The notes below the pieces were generated by a model. It made no database searches. It had not been told where the DNA came from and saw only the letters and a program-made list of their open reading frames with translations. A DNA stretch of 64,000 nucleotides from Pseudoalteromonas shioyasakiensis. GTDB taxonomy: Bacteria; Pseudomonadota; Gammaproteobacteria; Enterobacterales; Alteromonadaceae. Below, piece after piece: positions 9,033-17,976 of this stretch. The stretch's first letter is position 1, and each line of letters opens with the position of its first letter. Made by a program: the position numbers and the translations under genes. The stretch covers positions 496,001 through 560,000 of the forward strand of contig NZ_JANIGL010000002.1 in NCBI RefSeq assembly GCF_024518675.1. Direction: 5' to 3'.

Positions 9033-10238
9033 TTAGCTCGCTGAGTCTGTTTTATTGGAAATAGTACCCGTTGTATGATCAACCCTTTTCTCAACAGGTT
9101 TAACTTCAACACCCTGACGTACTTTTTGTAAACCTTCAACAATGACCATTTCACCGTTTTGTAAACCAGATTCAACGACCCACATCGCATTAATACGACG
9201 TCCAAGTGTCACAATACGTGTTGCTACTTTGTTGTCATCTCCCACCACCAATACAAATTTGCCTTGTTGGTTTTCTTGCACCGCTGCTTGTGGGATTAAG
9301 GCCTGCTCTTGTTTATCTTTACTCTCAACGATTAAAGTGACAAACAACCCTGGCATCACAATACTTTTCTCATTCGCAAATGTGGCACGCAGCTCAACTG
9401 TACCAGTACTGCGGTCGATTTTTGTGTCAGCGAAATCAAGCTGACCTTTTGACTCAAAGTTAGTATTGTTTGGTAAACGTAATGCTAACTCGATAGGTAC
9501 ATTTTGAGGGTTATTGCTAGTGTCTTGATGCTTTTGGCGATAGCTAATGTAGTCAGCTTCCTCCACTTGAAAGTTAACATAAATAGGATCAACATCTGTT
9601 AACACTGCTAATTCATTAGACGATGGCCCAACAATATTACCCACATCAAAATTTACTTTACCGATACGACCAGCAAAAGGCGCACGAATTTCAGTGTAAC
9701 TTAAATTTAATTTAGCCTTTTCTAAACTGGCTTGGGCTGAATTCACTGCAGCTGTAGCTTGGTCATAATTGGTTATCAATTTGTCGAGATCAGATTGCGA
9801 GATAAAGCCTTGCTCAGCGACTTCTCTACCCCGTTTCAAATCACGCTCAGCGCCATTCGCCCCTGCAATTTTACTTTTTATATCAGCTTCTATTTCAGCC
9901 ACTGAGGATTGGTATTCTGACGGGTCAATGCGTAGCAGTAACTGACCTTTCTCAACATAAGAGCCTTCATCAAAATGACGCTCAATAAGCTCACCTTCAA
10001 CACGTGCCCGAATAGCAACTTCTTGATGCGCTTCAGTTCGCGCAACAAATTCGCGATAATCTCCCACTTGCTGCGAAATAACTTTAAATACCGATACTGC
10101 AGGTGCAGGAGCAACCTGTTTAGTCGCGTTATCATCAGAGCAACCAGCTAATGAGACAATAAATGTTGTGCCCAAGACGCCTTTAGCAACTAAAGACATA
10201 TAAGTTCTTATAATGCTTGGCGTGAACCTTTTAAGCAT
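9033..10238 (-). CDS. RND efflux periplasmic adaptor (membrane fusion protein)
   Basis: A lipoprotein-like adaptor of about 401 residues linking the RND pump to an outer-membrane channel. The signal segment ends in VSLAGCSDD, a lipobox (LAGC). It continues with a barrel-sandwich half RARVEGELIERHFDEGSYVEKGQLLLRIDP, an alpha-helical hairpin (about 95-150), and the second lipoyl half LSYTEIRAPFAGRIGKVNFDVGNIV, then beta-barrel and membrane-proximal domains. The start at 10238 is chosen because GAGGAG lies seven bases upstream; the ten extra upstream residues lack such a site. It heads the two-gene operon with the pump. No regulator gene is adjacent. Confidence 0.93.
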   Translation of the reverse strand: MLKRFTPSIIRTYMSLVAKGVLGTTFIVSLAGCSDDNATKQVAPAPAVSVFKVISQQVGDYREFVARTEAHQEVAIRARVEGELIERHFDEGSYVEKGQLLLRIDPSEYQSSVAEIEADIKSKIAGANGAERDLKRGREVAEQGFISQSDLDKLITNYDQATAAVNSAQASLEKAKLNLSYTEIRAPFAGRIGKVNFDVGNIVGPSSNELAVLTDVDPIYVNFQVEEADYISYRQKHQDTSNNPQNVPIELALRLPNNTNFESKGQLDFADTKIDRSTGTVELRATFANEKSIVMPGLFVTLIVESKDKQEQALIPQAAVQENQQGKFVLVVGDDNKVATRIVTLGRRINAMWVVESGLQNGEMVIVEGLQKVRQGVEVKPVEKRVDHTTGTISNKTDSAS

Positions 10239-10489
10239 GGTTTTTCTCCTCGATAATGTTTTTAACACTACCTTTTATGATTATTTTAAGTTAGCGCTGA
10301 ACGCCTGATATGTATGGGGCTAATATTGAGCGTTAAGATAACAATTAGTTCCATTAAAAATATACACCACTTTGTAATCTTTTGTAGGCTGGACTTACAA
10401 TTAGCCGTATATTTTTTAGTTAAAAAGCATCACTTTACATAGCTCCTTTTAATTCGTAAGCTAAACTAAAATAGGTCCGAGGAGTTGAC

Positions 10490-11281
10490 ATGATTAAATT
10501 AGAAAAACAACAACAAATTGCATTTGTTACTTTCGCTAGGGAAGAAAAACAAAACGCGCTCAATTTCATCATGTTTAAACAGCTCGCTGACGTAATTAAA
10601 CAGATAAAAAAAGGTAGCACCCTGCGTGCCGTCGTTATTAAAGGGCAAGGTGCGCACTTTTGTGCAGGCCTTGATGTCGCATCGGTAATGAAAAGCCCAA
10701 TGAATATTATTAGCTTGCTGTTTAAATGGTTACCGGGCAATTGTAATTTGGCACAACAAGTTGTGTTAGGTTGGCAGTCTTTAAGTATTCCTGTTTTTGC
10801 TGTTATTCAAGGTAATTGCTTTGGTGGAGGCATGCAGATAGCTCTTGGGGCAGATTATAGAATCGTTCATAACGATGCGAAACTCGCAGTCATGGAAGCC
10901 CGTTGGGGATTATGCCCAGATATGGGAGCAAACGTTGTATTACCAAACTTAATATCAAGCGACCAAGCTCTTTGGTTAGCCAGCCATGCATCTACAATTG
11001 ATGCAAAACATGCTTTACGAATAGGCTTAGTGACCGAGCTAAGTGATGACCCATTACAAACGTGTTTAGCCATGATAGATACTTTACTTACACGCTCCCC
11101 AGACACCTTAGCAGCAATTAAACGCGTTACTCAACAAAGCTATACAACGCCTAGACGTAAGATCCTTGCCAAAGAAACGTTTAGCCAAATACGGTTACTC
11201 CTCAATAAAAATACAAAAAAAGCAATAGCGAAAGCAAAAGGCGACGAAAGCACCCAGTATTCAAAGCAAAAACGCTGGTGA
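10490..11281 (+). CDS. Crotonase-fold enoyl-CoA hydratase/isomerase family protein
   Basis: A 263-residue cytoplasmic enzyme of the crotonase superfamily, which stabilises CoA-thioester enolates in an oxyanion hole. Visible motifs are HFCAGLDV (first oxyanion-hole segment, near residue 60) and GNCFGGGMQIALGADYRI (second), followed by AVMEARWGLCPDMGANVVLP, equivalent to the PExxxGLxPGxGG region. The second catalytic Glu of hydratases is not clear, so hydratase, isomerase or hydrolase activity cannot be chosen. GAGGAG precedes the ATG at 10490. It is divergent from the RND operon and is not in an obvious fatty-acid operon. Confidence 0.85.
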   Translation: MIKLEKQQQIAFVTFAREEKQNALNFIMFKQLADVIKQIKKGSTLRAVVIKGQGAHFCAGLDVASVMKSPMNIISLLFKWLPGNCNLAQQVVLGWQSLSIPVFAVIQGNCFGGGMQIALGADYRIVHNDAKLAVMEARWGLCPDMGANVVLPNLISSDQALWLASHASTIDAKHALRIGLVTELSDDPLQTCLAMIDTLLTRSPDTLAAIKRVTQQSYTTPRRKILAKETFSQIRLLLNKNTKKAIAKAKGDESTQYSKQKRW

Positions 11282-11342
11282 TTATTTAGCAATATGTCGC
11301 ATAGTGAAAAGCCATAGAACATGATTAAGTTTAGTAACAGAT

Positions 11343-11747
11343 ATGATCACTGAGCAAGCGATGACTCAACTAAAAAAACGATTAAAATCTAGCATCCAGT
11401 TTCTGTTAAGTTGTGCAATTATTTTAGCCAACTTATTCATAGCTAAGTTAATTATGCATACAACGGGCGGCAGTTTTCCTGCTCCATTACTTGGAATGCT
11501 GCTATTAGTCACATTATTGTTAACAGGCATTATCAAAGAGGCTCAGGTAACCCCTTTTGCATCTCCTTTGTTAAATTTTATGCCACTATTTTTTATTCCC
11601 GCGGGAGTAGGATTTATCGAACATTTAGAATTGATACAGCAATATTGGCAATTCCTTATGACGGCACTGTTACTCATTCCTTTAACGAGTCTATTATTGA
11701 TTAGCCATATAATTAGCCATTACAAAAGCAAGGACCAGCATGATTAA
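11343..11747 (+). CDS. lrgA: LrgA/CidA family holin-like protein
   Basis: A 134-residue inner-membrane protein with about four TM helices. It shows the CidA/LrgA pattern GGSFPAPLLGMLLLVTLLL (residues 40-58) and LLNFMPLFFIPAGVGFI. Family members were first described as holin-like regulators of murein hydrolase export in Staphylococcus; later work ties them to pyruvate or other metabolite transport, so the role here is open. The start at 11343 has no clear ribosome site; an in-frame ATG at 11361 is possible. It overlaps lrgB by eight bases, so the two are translationally coupled. Confidence 0.88.
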   Translation: MITEQAMTQLKKRLKSSIQFLLSCAIILANLFIAKLIMHTTGGSFPAPLLGMLLLVTLLLTGIIKEAQVTPFASPLLNFMPLFFIPAGVGFIEHLELIQQYWQFLMTALLLIPLTSLLLISHIISHYKSKDQHD

Positions 11748-12447
11748 CTATTGGTGGTTAAGCTCCTTTGCAGTCGTGGGTCTATTTCTAATACTAAAAT
11801 GGTTGAATGGTTATAGTGAGAAGCCAATTATAAAATCTCTCACAAACCCTGTTTTCCTCGCTATAACTATTATTGCTGTATTATTAGTGAGTTTAGATCT
11901 GCCCTATAAACCTTTCTTTGAGCATACTCAGGTGCTCAGTGTTTTATTAGAGCCCGCAATTGTTGCCCTTGCCATTCCGTTATATCAGCAGTTTGTGCAT
12001 ATTCGTAAAAATGCGCTGTTGATTTTACTTAGTTGCGCCGCAGGCATTATAAACGCAACTTTTGTCGGCGCTCTTTTAGGTCTATTCTTTTGCGCACCAT
12101 CGGAGCTAGCCGCGTCGGTGGCAGCTTTATCAGTGACCACACCAATCACTCTATTAGTAACGGACTCATTAGGCGGCATCGCTTCACTTGCAGCAGCAAT
12201 GGTTATTTTTATTGGAGTATTAGGCGCTGTCTTTGGTTTTATAATTTTTCGGCTTTTGGGCATAGGTAATGACCAAGCTCAGGGCGTAGCCATTGGCACA
12301 ACTTGTCACGCAATTGGCACTGCAGCTGCATTGCGTGAAAATCCCAAAATAGGTGCGTTTGCATCGGTTGCAATGGCCTTAAGTGCATTGTTAACCGCAT
12401 TAATCGTGCCTTGGCTTTATCCATTTTTACAGCAAGCTCTGCTATGA
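11740..12447 (+). CDS. lrgB: LrgB/CidB family membrane protein
   Basis: A 235-residue polytopic membrane protein, partner of LrgA. Conserved LrgB segments are visible: LDLPYKPFFEHTQVLSVLLEPAIVALAIPLYQQ, then ALSVTTPITLLVTDSLGGIASLAA, then ATCHAIGTAAALRENPKIGAFASVAM in the form GTTCHAIGTAAA near the C-terminus. Length and order match the family (about 230). AAGGA precedes the ATG at 11740. It forms an operon with lrgA. An mscS-type channel gene follows 53 bases downstream and may be co-transcribed, which would fit a turgor or envelope-stress unit. Confidence 0.92.
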   Translation: MINYWWLSSFAVVGLFLILKWLNGYSEKPIIKSLTNPVFLAITIIAVLLVSLDLPYKPFFEHTQVLSVLLEPAIVALAIPLYQQFVHIRKNALLILLSCAAGIINATFVGALLGLFFCAPSELAASVAALSVTTPITLLVTDSLGGIASLAAAMVIFIGVLGAVFGFIIFRLLGIGNDQAQGVAIGTTCHAIGTAAALRENPKIGAFASVAMALSALLTALIVPWLYPFLQQALL

Positions 12448-12500
12448 TATTCACTAATTTAATTACATTGCATTTTAATTAATCACTTCATGGATTTTAG

Positions 12501-13325
12501 ATGATCAAGTCAGAAATAGAACAAGTCGAAAAATACTACACAATGATCAGCGAATACTTGGTCAAATACAGTATGCAGCTCGTCGGCGCATTACTCATTT
12601 TAATTTTTGGTCTTTGGCTAGCACAAAAACTATCAAAAATGGTTGCCGGTATTATGACCCGCAACAATATCGACGTTACGCTCACTAATTTTGTCAGTAA
12701 TGTGGTCAAAGTCTTGTTGATCATCATGGTGGTAATTATCGCATTGGGGAAAATTGGCATCAGCGTCACCCCATTCGTTGCGGCAATCGGTGCAGCCTCC
12801 CTCGGTGCAGGTTTGGCATTGCAAGGTATGCTATCAAATTATGGGGCGGGACTGGCTATTATAGCAACACGCCCATTTATTGTTGGCGACACAATTGAAG
12901 TTAAAAATGTCAGTGGCCAAGTAAAAACTATTGAACTGGGGCATACAGTACTTATCAATGAAGAAAAAGTCGAAATAACTATTCCCAACAAACATATTGT
13001 TGGTGAAATACTACACAACTCCTTTAATTATTCGTTGGTAAAAGGAGAAATAGACATCGCTTATAACGCCAGTGCTGAGCATGCAATTGAGTTAATAGAA
13101 AGCGTATTAAAAGAACATGAACTTGTCGCTGATGACCCCCACTCACAAGTCGGTATTGAACGTTTTGCTGATAGTGGCGTTACTATTAGCTATCGCTATT
13201 GGGTTCCAACAACCAAAATTATTGAAACCAAGCTCGCAGTGAACGGTGGTGTTTACAATGCAATTCAAGGAGCTGACATTGAAATACCATTCCCTCAGCG
13301 TGTAGTGACCCTTAATAAAGAGTAG
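12501..13325 (+). CDS. mscS: Small-conductance mechanosensitive channel, MscS family
   Basis: A 274-residue inner-membrane channel that releases solutes on hypo-osmotic shock. It has TM1 at about 22-42, TM2 at about 62-82, and a pore-lining TM3 ATIGAASLGAGLALQGMLSNYGAGL-like segment (seen as AAIGAASLGAGLALQGMLS) with the Gly/Ala packing pattern of MscS. The beta domain follows: GLAIIATRPFIVGDTIEVKNVSGQVKTIEL, and IPNKHIVGE. The length is that of E. coli MscS (286). The gene lies downstream of lrgAB in the same direction with a 53-base gap. Confidence 0.93.
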   Translation: MIKSEIEQVEKYYTMISEYLVKYSMQLVGALLILIFGLWLAQKLSKMVAGIMTRNNIDVTLTNFVSNVVKVLLIIMVVIIALGKIGISVTPFVAAIGAASLGAGLALQGMLSNYGAGLAIIATRPFIVGDTIEVKNVSGQVKTIELGHTVLINEEKVEITIPNKHIVGEILHNSFNYSLVKGEIDIAYNASAEHAIELIESVLKEHELVADDPHSQVGIERFADSGVTISYRYWVPTTKIIETKLAVNGGVYNAIQGADIEIPFPQRVVTLNKE

Positions 13326-13349
13326 CTTTTTAATATACAATTCCCCCTG

Positions 13350-13388
13350 TATAAGGAACATTTACCAAACTTAATTGAGTTCCTTATA
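13350..13388. repeat. 10-bp inverted repeat between mscS and the PepSY gene
   Basis: TATAAGGAAC (13350-13359) is repeated as its exact reverse complement GTTCCTTATA (13379-13388) across a 19-base spacer. There is no T-run after it, so it is not a canonical terminator. It lies 62 bases before the PepSY gene start and could be an operator or a weak hairpin. Confidence 0.5.
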
Positions 13389-13449
13389 TCTTTAATAGTA
13401 CAATCGCAAAATACATTGAGAATTCTTACTATTTACATCAGGGGTTAAC

Positions 13450-14592
13450 ATGGCAAAAGTAAGCCAGCGGTTTTGGTTTCAGTTGCATGGCTGGTTTTCA
13501 CTGCCAATTTGGGTTTTATTTTGTTTTATTTGTATTACCGGCACAATTTCGGTAATAAGCCATGAGTTAACATGGCTTACCAACTCAGAGGCACGCGCAA
13601 CCAATCCTAATAATTTGCCTGAAAAATCTAAGCAAACATTGATTGCAAGCTTAAAAGCTCAACACCCTACGGCTGATGTCATGAGTGTAGTAAGTTATGA
13701 ACCATACTTAGTCAACGCACTCATTTTTACTGATACAGATAAACCTTACGCAACAGCCTATGTAAACCAATACACAGGTGAAGTACAAGCGATAAACCAA
13801 ACCACCTCGTTTATTGAGTTTATGCGTACTTTACATGGTTGGTTGTACTTTCCATGGCAAGAAGGCTACAGCGTGGGTTATTACCTAGTCAGCACCATGG
13901 CATTGGTTATCCTCGGAGCATTAATTACAGGCCTCATCATATACAAAAACTTTTGGCGGGCCTTTAGCCAACCGAAAATTCGCTTCAACCAGGGCCGTAA
14001 AACATTATTAAAAGATTTACACACAGTGAGTGGTGTGTGGTCTATTTGGTTTATGGCTATCATGAGTTTAACGGGGCTTTGGTACTTGGTTCAATCAATT
14101 ATGTGGCATAACGAAATTGATATAGAAGAGCATGCGCCTTTAGTAAGTGAGGCTCAACTACCTAGCTCTGCAAATGCCCAAGCAATTGATTTGGACAGTG
14201 CGATTGCGTTGACTAAAAATAAATTTGCTGATTTTAAGCCGACTTATATCATGCTGCCCGAGCATAATCGCGGTATGTATAACATCATGGGCGCTGGCGA
14301 TACTATTTTTTATGATAATTACTCATACTCTACTTCGGTAAACCCGTGGACTGGCACAATTGCAGCGAGTAAAAGCCCTGAAACAATGACCACGTTACAA
14401 ACATTATCACACATAGCAGATCCTCTGCATTACGGCACAATTGGCGGTATCTGGACCAAGATAATTTGGTTTATTTTTGGTGTTATTTTAAGTGGCATGT
14501 CAATTACCGGGTTTATGATGTATTCAAAAAAACTGGTTAAAGCGGAGAAGCCAAGTTCAGCAACTATAAGTAATTCAGCGGAGGCAAGTTAA
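13450..14592 (+). CDS. PepSY-associated TM-helix membrane protein (FoxB-like)
   Basis: A 380-residue inner-membrane protein with four TM helices (about 15-37, 142-164, 190-212 and 340-360) and large periplasmic loops, the PepSY_TM family layout. Conserved elements are the N-terminal HGWFSLPIWVLFCFICITGTISV, a second LHGWLYFPW, a third DLHTVSGVWSIWFM and LHYGTIGG near the end; the intramembrane His and Trp residues are typical. Members such as FoxB act in iron-siderophore reduction or flavin/quinone electron transfer, and others sit in copper loci. An AGGGG site precedes the ATG. It overlaps the following His-rich gene by one base. Confidence 0.87.
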   Translation: MAKVSQRFWFQLHGWFSLPIWVLFCFICITGTISVISHELTWLTNSEARATNPNNLPEKSKQTLIASLKAQHPTADVMSVVSYEPYLVNALIFTDTDKPYATAYVNQYTGEVQAINQTTSFIEFMRTLHGWLYFPWQEGYSVGYYLVSTMALVILGALITGLIIYKNFWRAFSQPKIRFNQGRKTLLKDLHTVSGVWSIWFMAIMSLTGLWYLVQSIMWHNEIDIEEHAPLVSEAQLPSSANAQAIDLDSAIALTKNKFADFKPTYIMLPEHNRGMYNIMGAGDTIFYDNYSYSTSVNPWTGTIAASKSPETMTTLQTLSHIADPLHYGTIGGIWTKIIWFIFGVILSGMSITGFMMYSKKLVKAEKPSSATISNSAEAS

Positions 14593-15065
14593 TGGCTCGT
14601 TTACAAAGTACCTGGTGGCAACAAAAAAAATACGTACTTAACGCACTGATTTTGATTTTACCTTGTGTGTTTATTTACCAAGCTTTAAATCCGACCTTTC
14701 CTGATTTATGGCAAGAGCAAACTGTTGGCGAATTTAAAATAGCCCCTATGCCCCTAAATATGGAGCAACCCTATTCACACCACAGCGAATACGTTAAAGA
14801 TTTTTATTTAGCGTTTAATCAAGGTGATATTAACGCTATTCGTCAAGCATACTTAAATATTGGACCCGCTCCATTGCCACTGACTGCTTTTGCTAAAGGT
14901 GATGAAGGCATAATGCATGGCACTGATCACGGTCAACATGCTCATGCGATTGCACCTGAAACAATTAGCCAAGATGATAAGCTTTGGGTAACGATACAAA
15001 CATGGCAAAATGAATTATTACAGCAAAGCTGGGATATTCCACAACAGCTAATTATTAATAAATAA
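14592..15065 (+). CDS. Membrane-anchored His-rich protein coupled to the PepSY gene
   Basis: A 157-residue protein with one N-terminal membrane helix (about 14-31) and a periplasmic remainder. A histidine cluster near residues 109-119 (MHGTDHGQHAHAI) suggests metal binding. Its start codon overlaps the stop of the PepSY gene by one base, and GGAGG lies eight bases upstream, so the two are made together. I do not recognise a family. A role as metal-binding or assembly partner of the PepSY electron-transfer protein is inference from coupling and histidines only. Confidence 0.72.
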   Translation: MARLQSTWWQQKKYVLNALILILPCVFIYQALNPTFPDLWQEQTVGEFKIAPMPLNMEQPYSHHSEYVKDFYLAFNQGDINAIRQAYLNIGPAPLPLTAFAKGDEGIMHGTDHGQHAHAIAPETISQDDKLWVTIQTWQNELLQQSWDIPQQLIINK

Positions 15066-15074
15066 TTGGCAATG

Positions 15075-15104
15075 GGTGTTGTTCTCTTTATAGTGAATAA
15101 CACC
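15075..15104 (+). terminator. Weak hairpin after the PepSY pair
   Basis: GGTGTTGTTC pairs with GAATAACACC (one G-T wobble) across about a ten-base loop, followed by the T-rich TTGCTATTTATTT. It lies just after the stop at 15065. The stem is modest, so termination is uncertain. Confidence 0.45.
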
Positions 15105-15127
15105 TTGCTATTTATTTAGAGGTTCGC

Positions 15128-16285
15128 TTGCCTTTTTCTTCACACCAAGTCGTTAAGTATATATTGCTAAGTAGCTTAGTTTTACTAGCTTGGTTACCTC
15201 AGTTTCAACACTTTATTCTCGATTTCATCGACCAAGCCTTAATACAATCAGGCATAGTGTATGCCTCAGCTCGTTCTATCAATGCGGCCATCTCATTGTT
15301 ACAATCGGCCGAAGTAGGCATCGGGGTTGCAAGCATCCAACCGGCACAATTACTGGATCCTATCAATGATTTAGCTGAATACACGTCTGATGCAATGCGT
15401 TTAGCTATTGGCTCATTGTTTATTCAGCGCGTGCTTTATACCATCTCATCAGGCGTGATTTTTAGCGCTTTATTTACCTTCGTTTTAGCGGGTTATTTTA
15501 TTTGTGTATGGCGTGGTTATTTACCTGTGGTACGAGATAAAATTATATATACATTGATCTTAATTCGCTTTTTAGTGCCGGCGATCGTTTTAAGTACCGG
15601 GCTAATGAGCCAATTATTTTTAGATGCGCAAATTGATCAGCAAAACATGCAAGTCAGTGATAAAGCAACAACCATTAGTAATACCGCTAATGCCACCTCT
15701 GAGTTATCAAATGAGTTTAAAGCACAGCTGCAAAGCCGCAAGCAGACAACACTTGATAAGCTGACCTTATTGCACACACAGCAAGTGCAAATTCATCAAC
15801 AAATAACAACGCTTAAATTGCAGCTTTCTCAGCTTGAACAACAAATAGAGAGCATTCAACAGCAACGCAGCTTCACAGAAAAACTGACTTTTACTGAACT
15901 TGAACAGGCGCAACCTTTACGACAGCAGATCAACTTAAAAGAAAATAAAATTAGCCAACTGAAACAAAAACAAGATAAACTCAACCAACAAAAATACTCC
16001 CTTGAAGATGAGTTAAAGTCGTTAAATCAACAGCTCACAGGTGATAATAAAGGTCAAATTAGTCAGGTCATTGCAGCTGTAAGCCAAGGAATGACAACCA
16101 TGCTCGACAATATTGAAGACTTATTTAATGACTTTTTAAATTTACTATCATTGCTTGTACTCAAATTACTGTTAATGCCATTGTTATTTTTATACTTGTT
16201 CAAAAAAACCTTTACTGCAATATGGCAACGTTCATTTACCCCAATATTGTTAACCGGTAAAACACAGCAAACAAACTTACAATAA
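15128..16285 (+). CDS. Membrane protein with long coiled coil, unknown function
   Basis: A 385-residue protein with predicted TM helices at about 8-24, 104-128, 138-165 and 335-358. A Gln-rich heptad-repeat coiled coil at about 195-305 lies between the last two helices. The start is TTG at 15128, preceded by AGAGG six bases upstream; no in-frame ATG gives the N-terminal TM helix. I do not recognise the family. The architecture would hold a long helical hairpin in the cytoplasm or periplasm between membrane anchors. It lies between the PepSY pair and a convergent DedA-type gene and has no obvious partner. Confidence 0.72.
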   Translation: MPFSSHQVVKYILLSSLVLLAWLPQFQHFILDFIDQALIQSGIVYASARSINAAISLLQSAEVGIGVASIQPAQLLDPINDLAEYTSDAMRLAIGSLFIQRVLYTISSGVIFSALFTFVLAGYFICVWRGYLPVVRDKIIYTLILIRFLVPAIVLSTGLMSQLFLDAQIDQQNMQVSDKATTISNTANATSELSNEFKAQLQSRKQTTLDKLTLLHTQQVQIHQQITTLKLQLSQLEQQIESIQQQRSFTEKLTFTELEQAQPLRQQINLKENKISQLKQKQDKLNQQKYSLEDELKSLNQQLTGDNKGQISQVIAAVSQGMTTMLDNIEDLFNDFLNLLSLLVLKLLLMPLLFLYLFKKTFTAIWQRSFTPILLTGKTQQTNLQ

Positions 16286-16287
16286 AT

Positions 16288-16869
16288 TTATAAAGTGCTT
16301 AACCACCAAGCGGCTAAGACAAGTATGGTCAGGGCAATTAAGACTTTGGTTTTATGCTTTTTAATTACCTTCTCTGCTTGATCACCAGCATAGTAAACCA
16401 CTAAAGCTAAGCCAAAATAGCGAATAGCTCGCGCTAGCGTTGTCGCCAATAAAAATAAAGCCAAGGAGTATTTTGTTGCTCCAGCAGCCAACATCGCTAT
16501 TTGAAATGGGATAGGAACAATACCTAAAGTCATAACAAACCAAAAACCTTGGGCTTGCATTTTTTGTTTTACGCTTTCAAATTGCTCAGGGTTAGAGAAA
16601 GTATTGATCACCCAGTCACCAATTAAATCAAACAAGTAATACCCCAAAGCATAACCAAATAAGGCGCCAATTATGCAGCCAAGAGTGGCCATTAATGCTA
16701 TAAGCCACAATTTCTCTCTTCGCGCCTGCATGAGTGGCACCATCACAGCTTCAAGAGGAATTGGCACTATGGTTGACTCCAAAAACGACGCCACCGTAAT
16801 GCCACTAAGCATATGCTTGGAATCTATAAAGTGGCGTGTTTTCTGTTTAACATTACTGCCAAAAGACAT
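16288..16869 (-). CDS. DedA/VTT-domain membrane protein (YqaA-like)
   Basis: A 193-residue polytopic membrane protein of the SNARE-associated/VTT family. Visible features are SFLESTIVPIPLEAVMVPLMQARREK, an acidic residue plus prolines in a re-entrant segment, then GCIIGALFGYALGYYLFD, and VMTLGIVPIPFQIAMLAAGATKYS with the second re-entrant loop, and the basic TLARAIRYFGLALVVYYAG. Some DedA relatives are lipid flippases for undecaprenyl phosphate or phospholipids; the shorter YqaA group is uncharacterised. AAGGAG precedes the ATG at 16869. The gene follows the GGDEF gene on the same strand. Confidence 0.87.
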   Translation of the reverse strand: MSFGSNVKQKTRHFIDSKHMLSGITVASFLESTIVPIPLEAVMVPLMQARREKLWLIALMATLGCIIGALFGYALGYYLFDLIGDWVINTFSNPEQFESVKQKMQAQGFWFVMTLGIVPIPFQIAMLAAGATKYSLALFLLATTLARAIRYFGLALVVYYAGDQAEKVIKKHKTKVLIALTILVLAAWWLSTL

Positions 16870-16891
16870 TCTTACTCCTTAAGTAAATAGG

Positions 16892-17764
16892 TTAAACTAT
16901 TTCATAACGATTTCGACCGCCATTTTTCGCTTTATAAAGAGCTTGATCTGCACGTTTCATTATTTGATCTAAATTATCCGAATCATCTTTAGTTGCAATA
17001 CCAATACTTACACTTAAATTACGAGTCTTAGCAACTAAGACTGTGTTTGCAAGTACAAGTAACTCACTTGCAACTTTATTTATCTCATAATGTTCTGTTG
17101 TCGGGTAAAAAACCGCAAACTCCTCACCACCGATGCGTGCAAATACCCCTTCAGTGCTAAATGCTTGCTCAAACTTTGCTGCAAACTCCTTTAATACTCG
17201 ATCACCTTCATCATGGCCAAAGTCATCATTGATTAATTTAAAGTGATCGATATCAATGATAAAAACACTATAATTTTGGGCATAGTTTTCTCTCGCCCAT
17301 TGATAAAAATAACGCCTATTTGCAACTTGTGTTAAATCATCTGTAACTAGGTCTTTTGACAGTTGATGATGTGCTTGGCTCAAATTTTGTAATGCTAAAT
17401 ACAAACCGTAGCCTGTAATTAACATTCCTGAAGTACGAAACAGATCTTCAGCATAAATACCAATCCACCTAGGCTGAAAAAATATTTCGTCAAGTAAATC
17501 AAAAACAAGCCCAGTGCTCCAACACCACAAACCTAAACTTAAATAAAAATATGTTTTTTTAGCTAATTGCGAACATTGAACCATTGAAAATAGAATGATA
17601 ACAATGCTTAAATTAATCCCATCTGAAAACACACCATTTGGATGGATCTCAGTATCGTATTGGTTATAAGCCAACAAATAACCAGTTATCACGATGGAAA
17701 TCATCGCAATAAAAAATAGAGTAAACACCCTTTTTAAGGATTTTAGACACATAAAATTCAACAT
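16892..17764 (-). CDS. Membrane-bound diguanylate cyclase (GGDEF)
   Basis: A 290-residue protein predicted to make cyclic di-GMP from two GTP. It has about four TM helices at the N-terminus (13-33, 48-64, 72-90, 108-126) with no recognised sensor domain. The GGDEF domain covers about 138-290: DLTQVANRRYF, FIIDIDHFKLINDDFGHDEGD, and the active site GGEEF at 212-216. The RxxD inhibitory site normally just upstream is absent (STEGVFARIGGEEF), so product inhibition through it is unlikely. It lies 22 bases upstream of the DedA-type gene. No ribosome site is obvious at 17764; a second ATG at 17752 is possible. Confidence 0.92.
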   Translation of the reverse strand: MLNFMCLKSLKRVFTLFFIAMISIVITGYLLAYNQYDTEIHPNGVFSDGINLSIVIILFSMVQCSQLAKKTYFYLSLGLWCWSTGLVFDLLDEIFFQPRWIGIYAEDLFRTSGMLITGYGLYLALQNLSQAHHQLSKDLVTDDLTQVANRRYFYQWARENYAQNYSVFIIDIDHFKLINDDFGHDEGDRVLKEFAAKFEQAFSTEGVFARIGGEEFAVFYPTTEHYEINKVASELLVLANTVLVAKTRNLSVSIGIATKDDSDNLDQIMKRADQALYKAKNGGRNRYEIV

Positions 17765-17976
17765 TTTGTAAAATGATTACTTACCTAGACCTATAAAAAG
17801 GTTTTATGGCCTTAGTTATAGTCTGAAATTACTGTACATCTAGGTATACTTTTTGAGAAGAAATATACCACAATCACACGGCATCAATTTAACAGGTAAA
17901 CAATTAATTTTATCTCGCATTATTTAATGATATTTTTTACTATCGTCATATAAACAAGCATGTAATAGCGCATAAA

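Noticed and set aside
10269-10489. Operator in the RND-crotonase spacer
   Set aside because: TTAGCGCTGAA and TTGAGCGTTAA are only loosely complementary and widely spaced, too weak to call.
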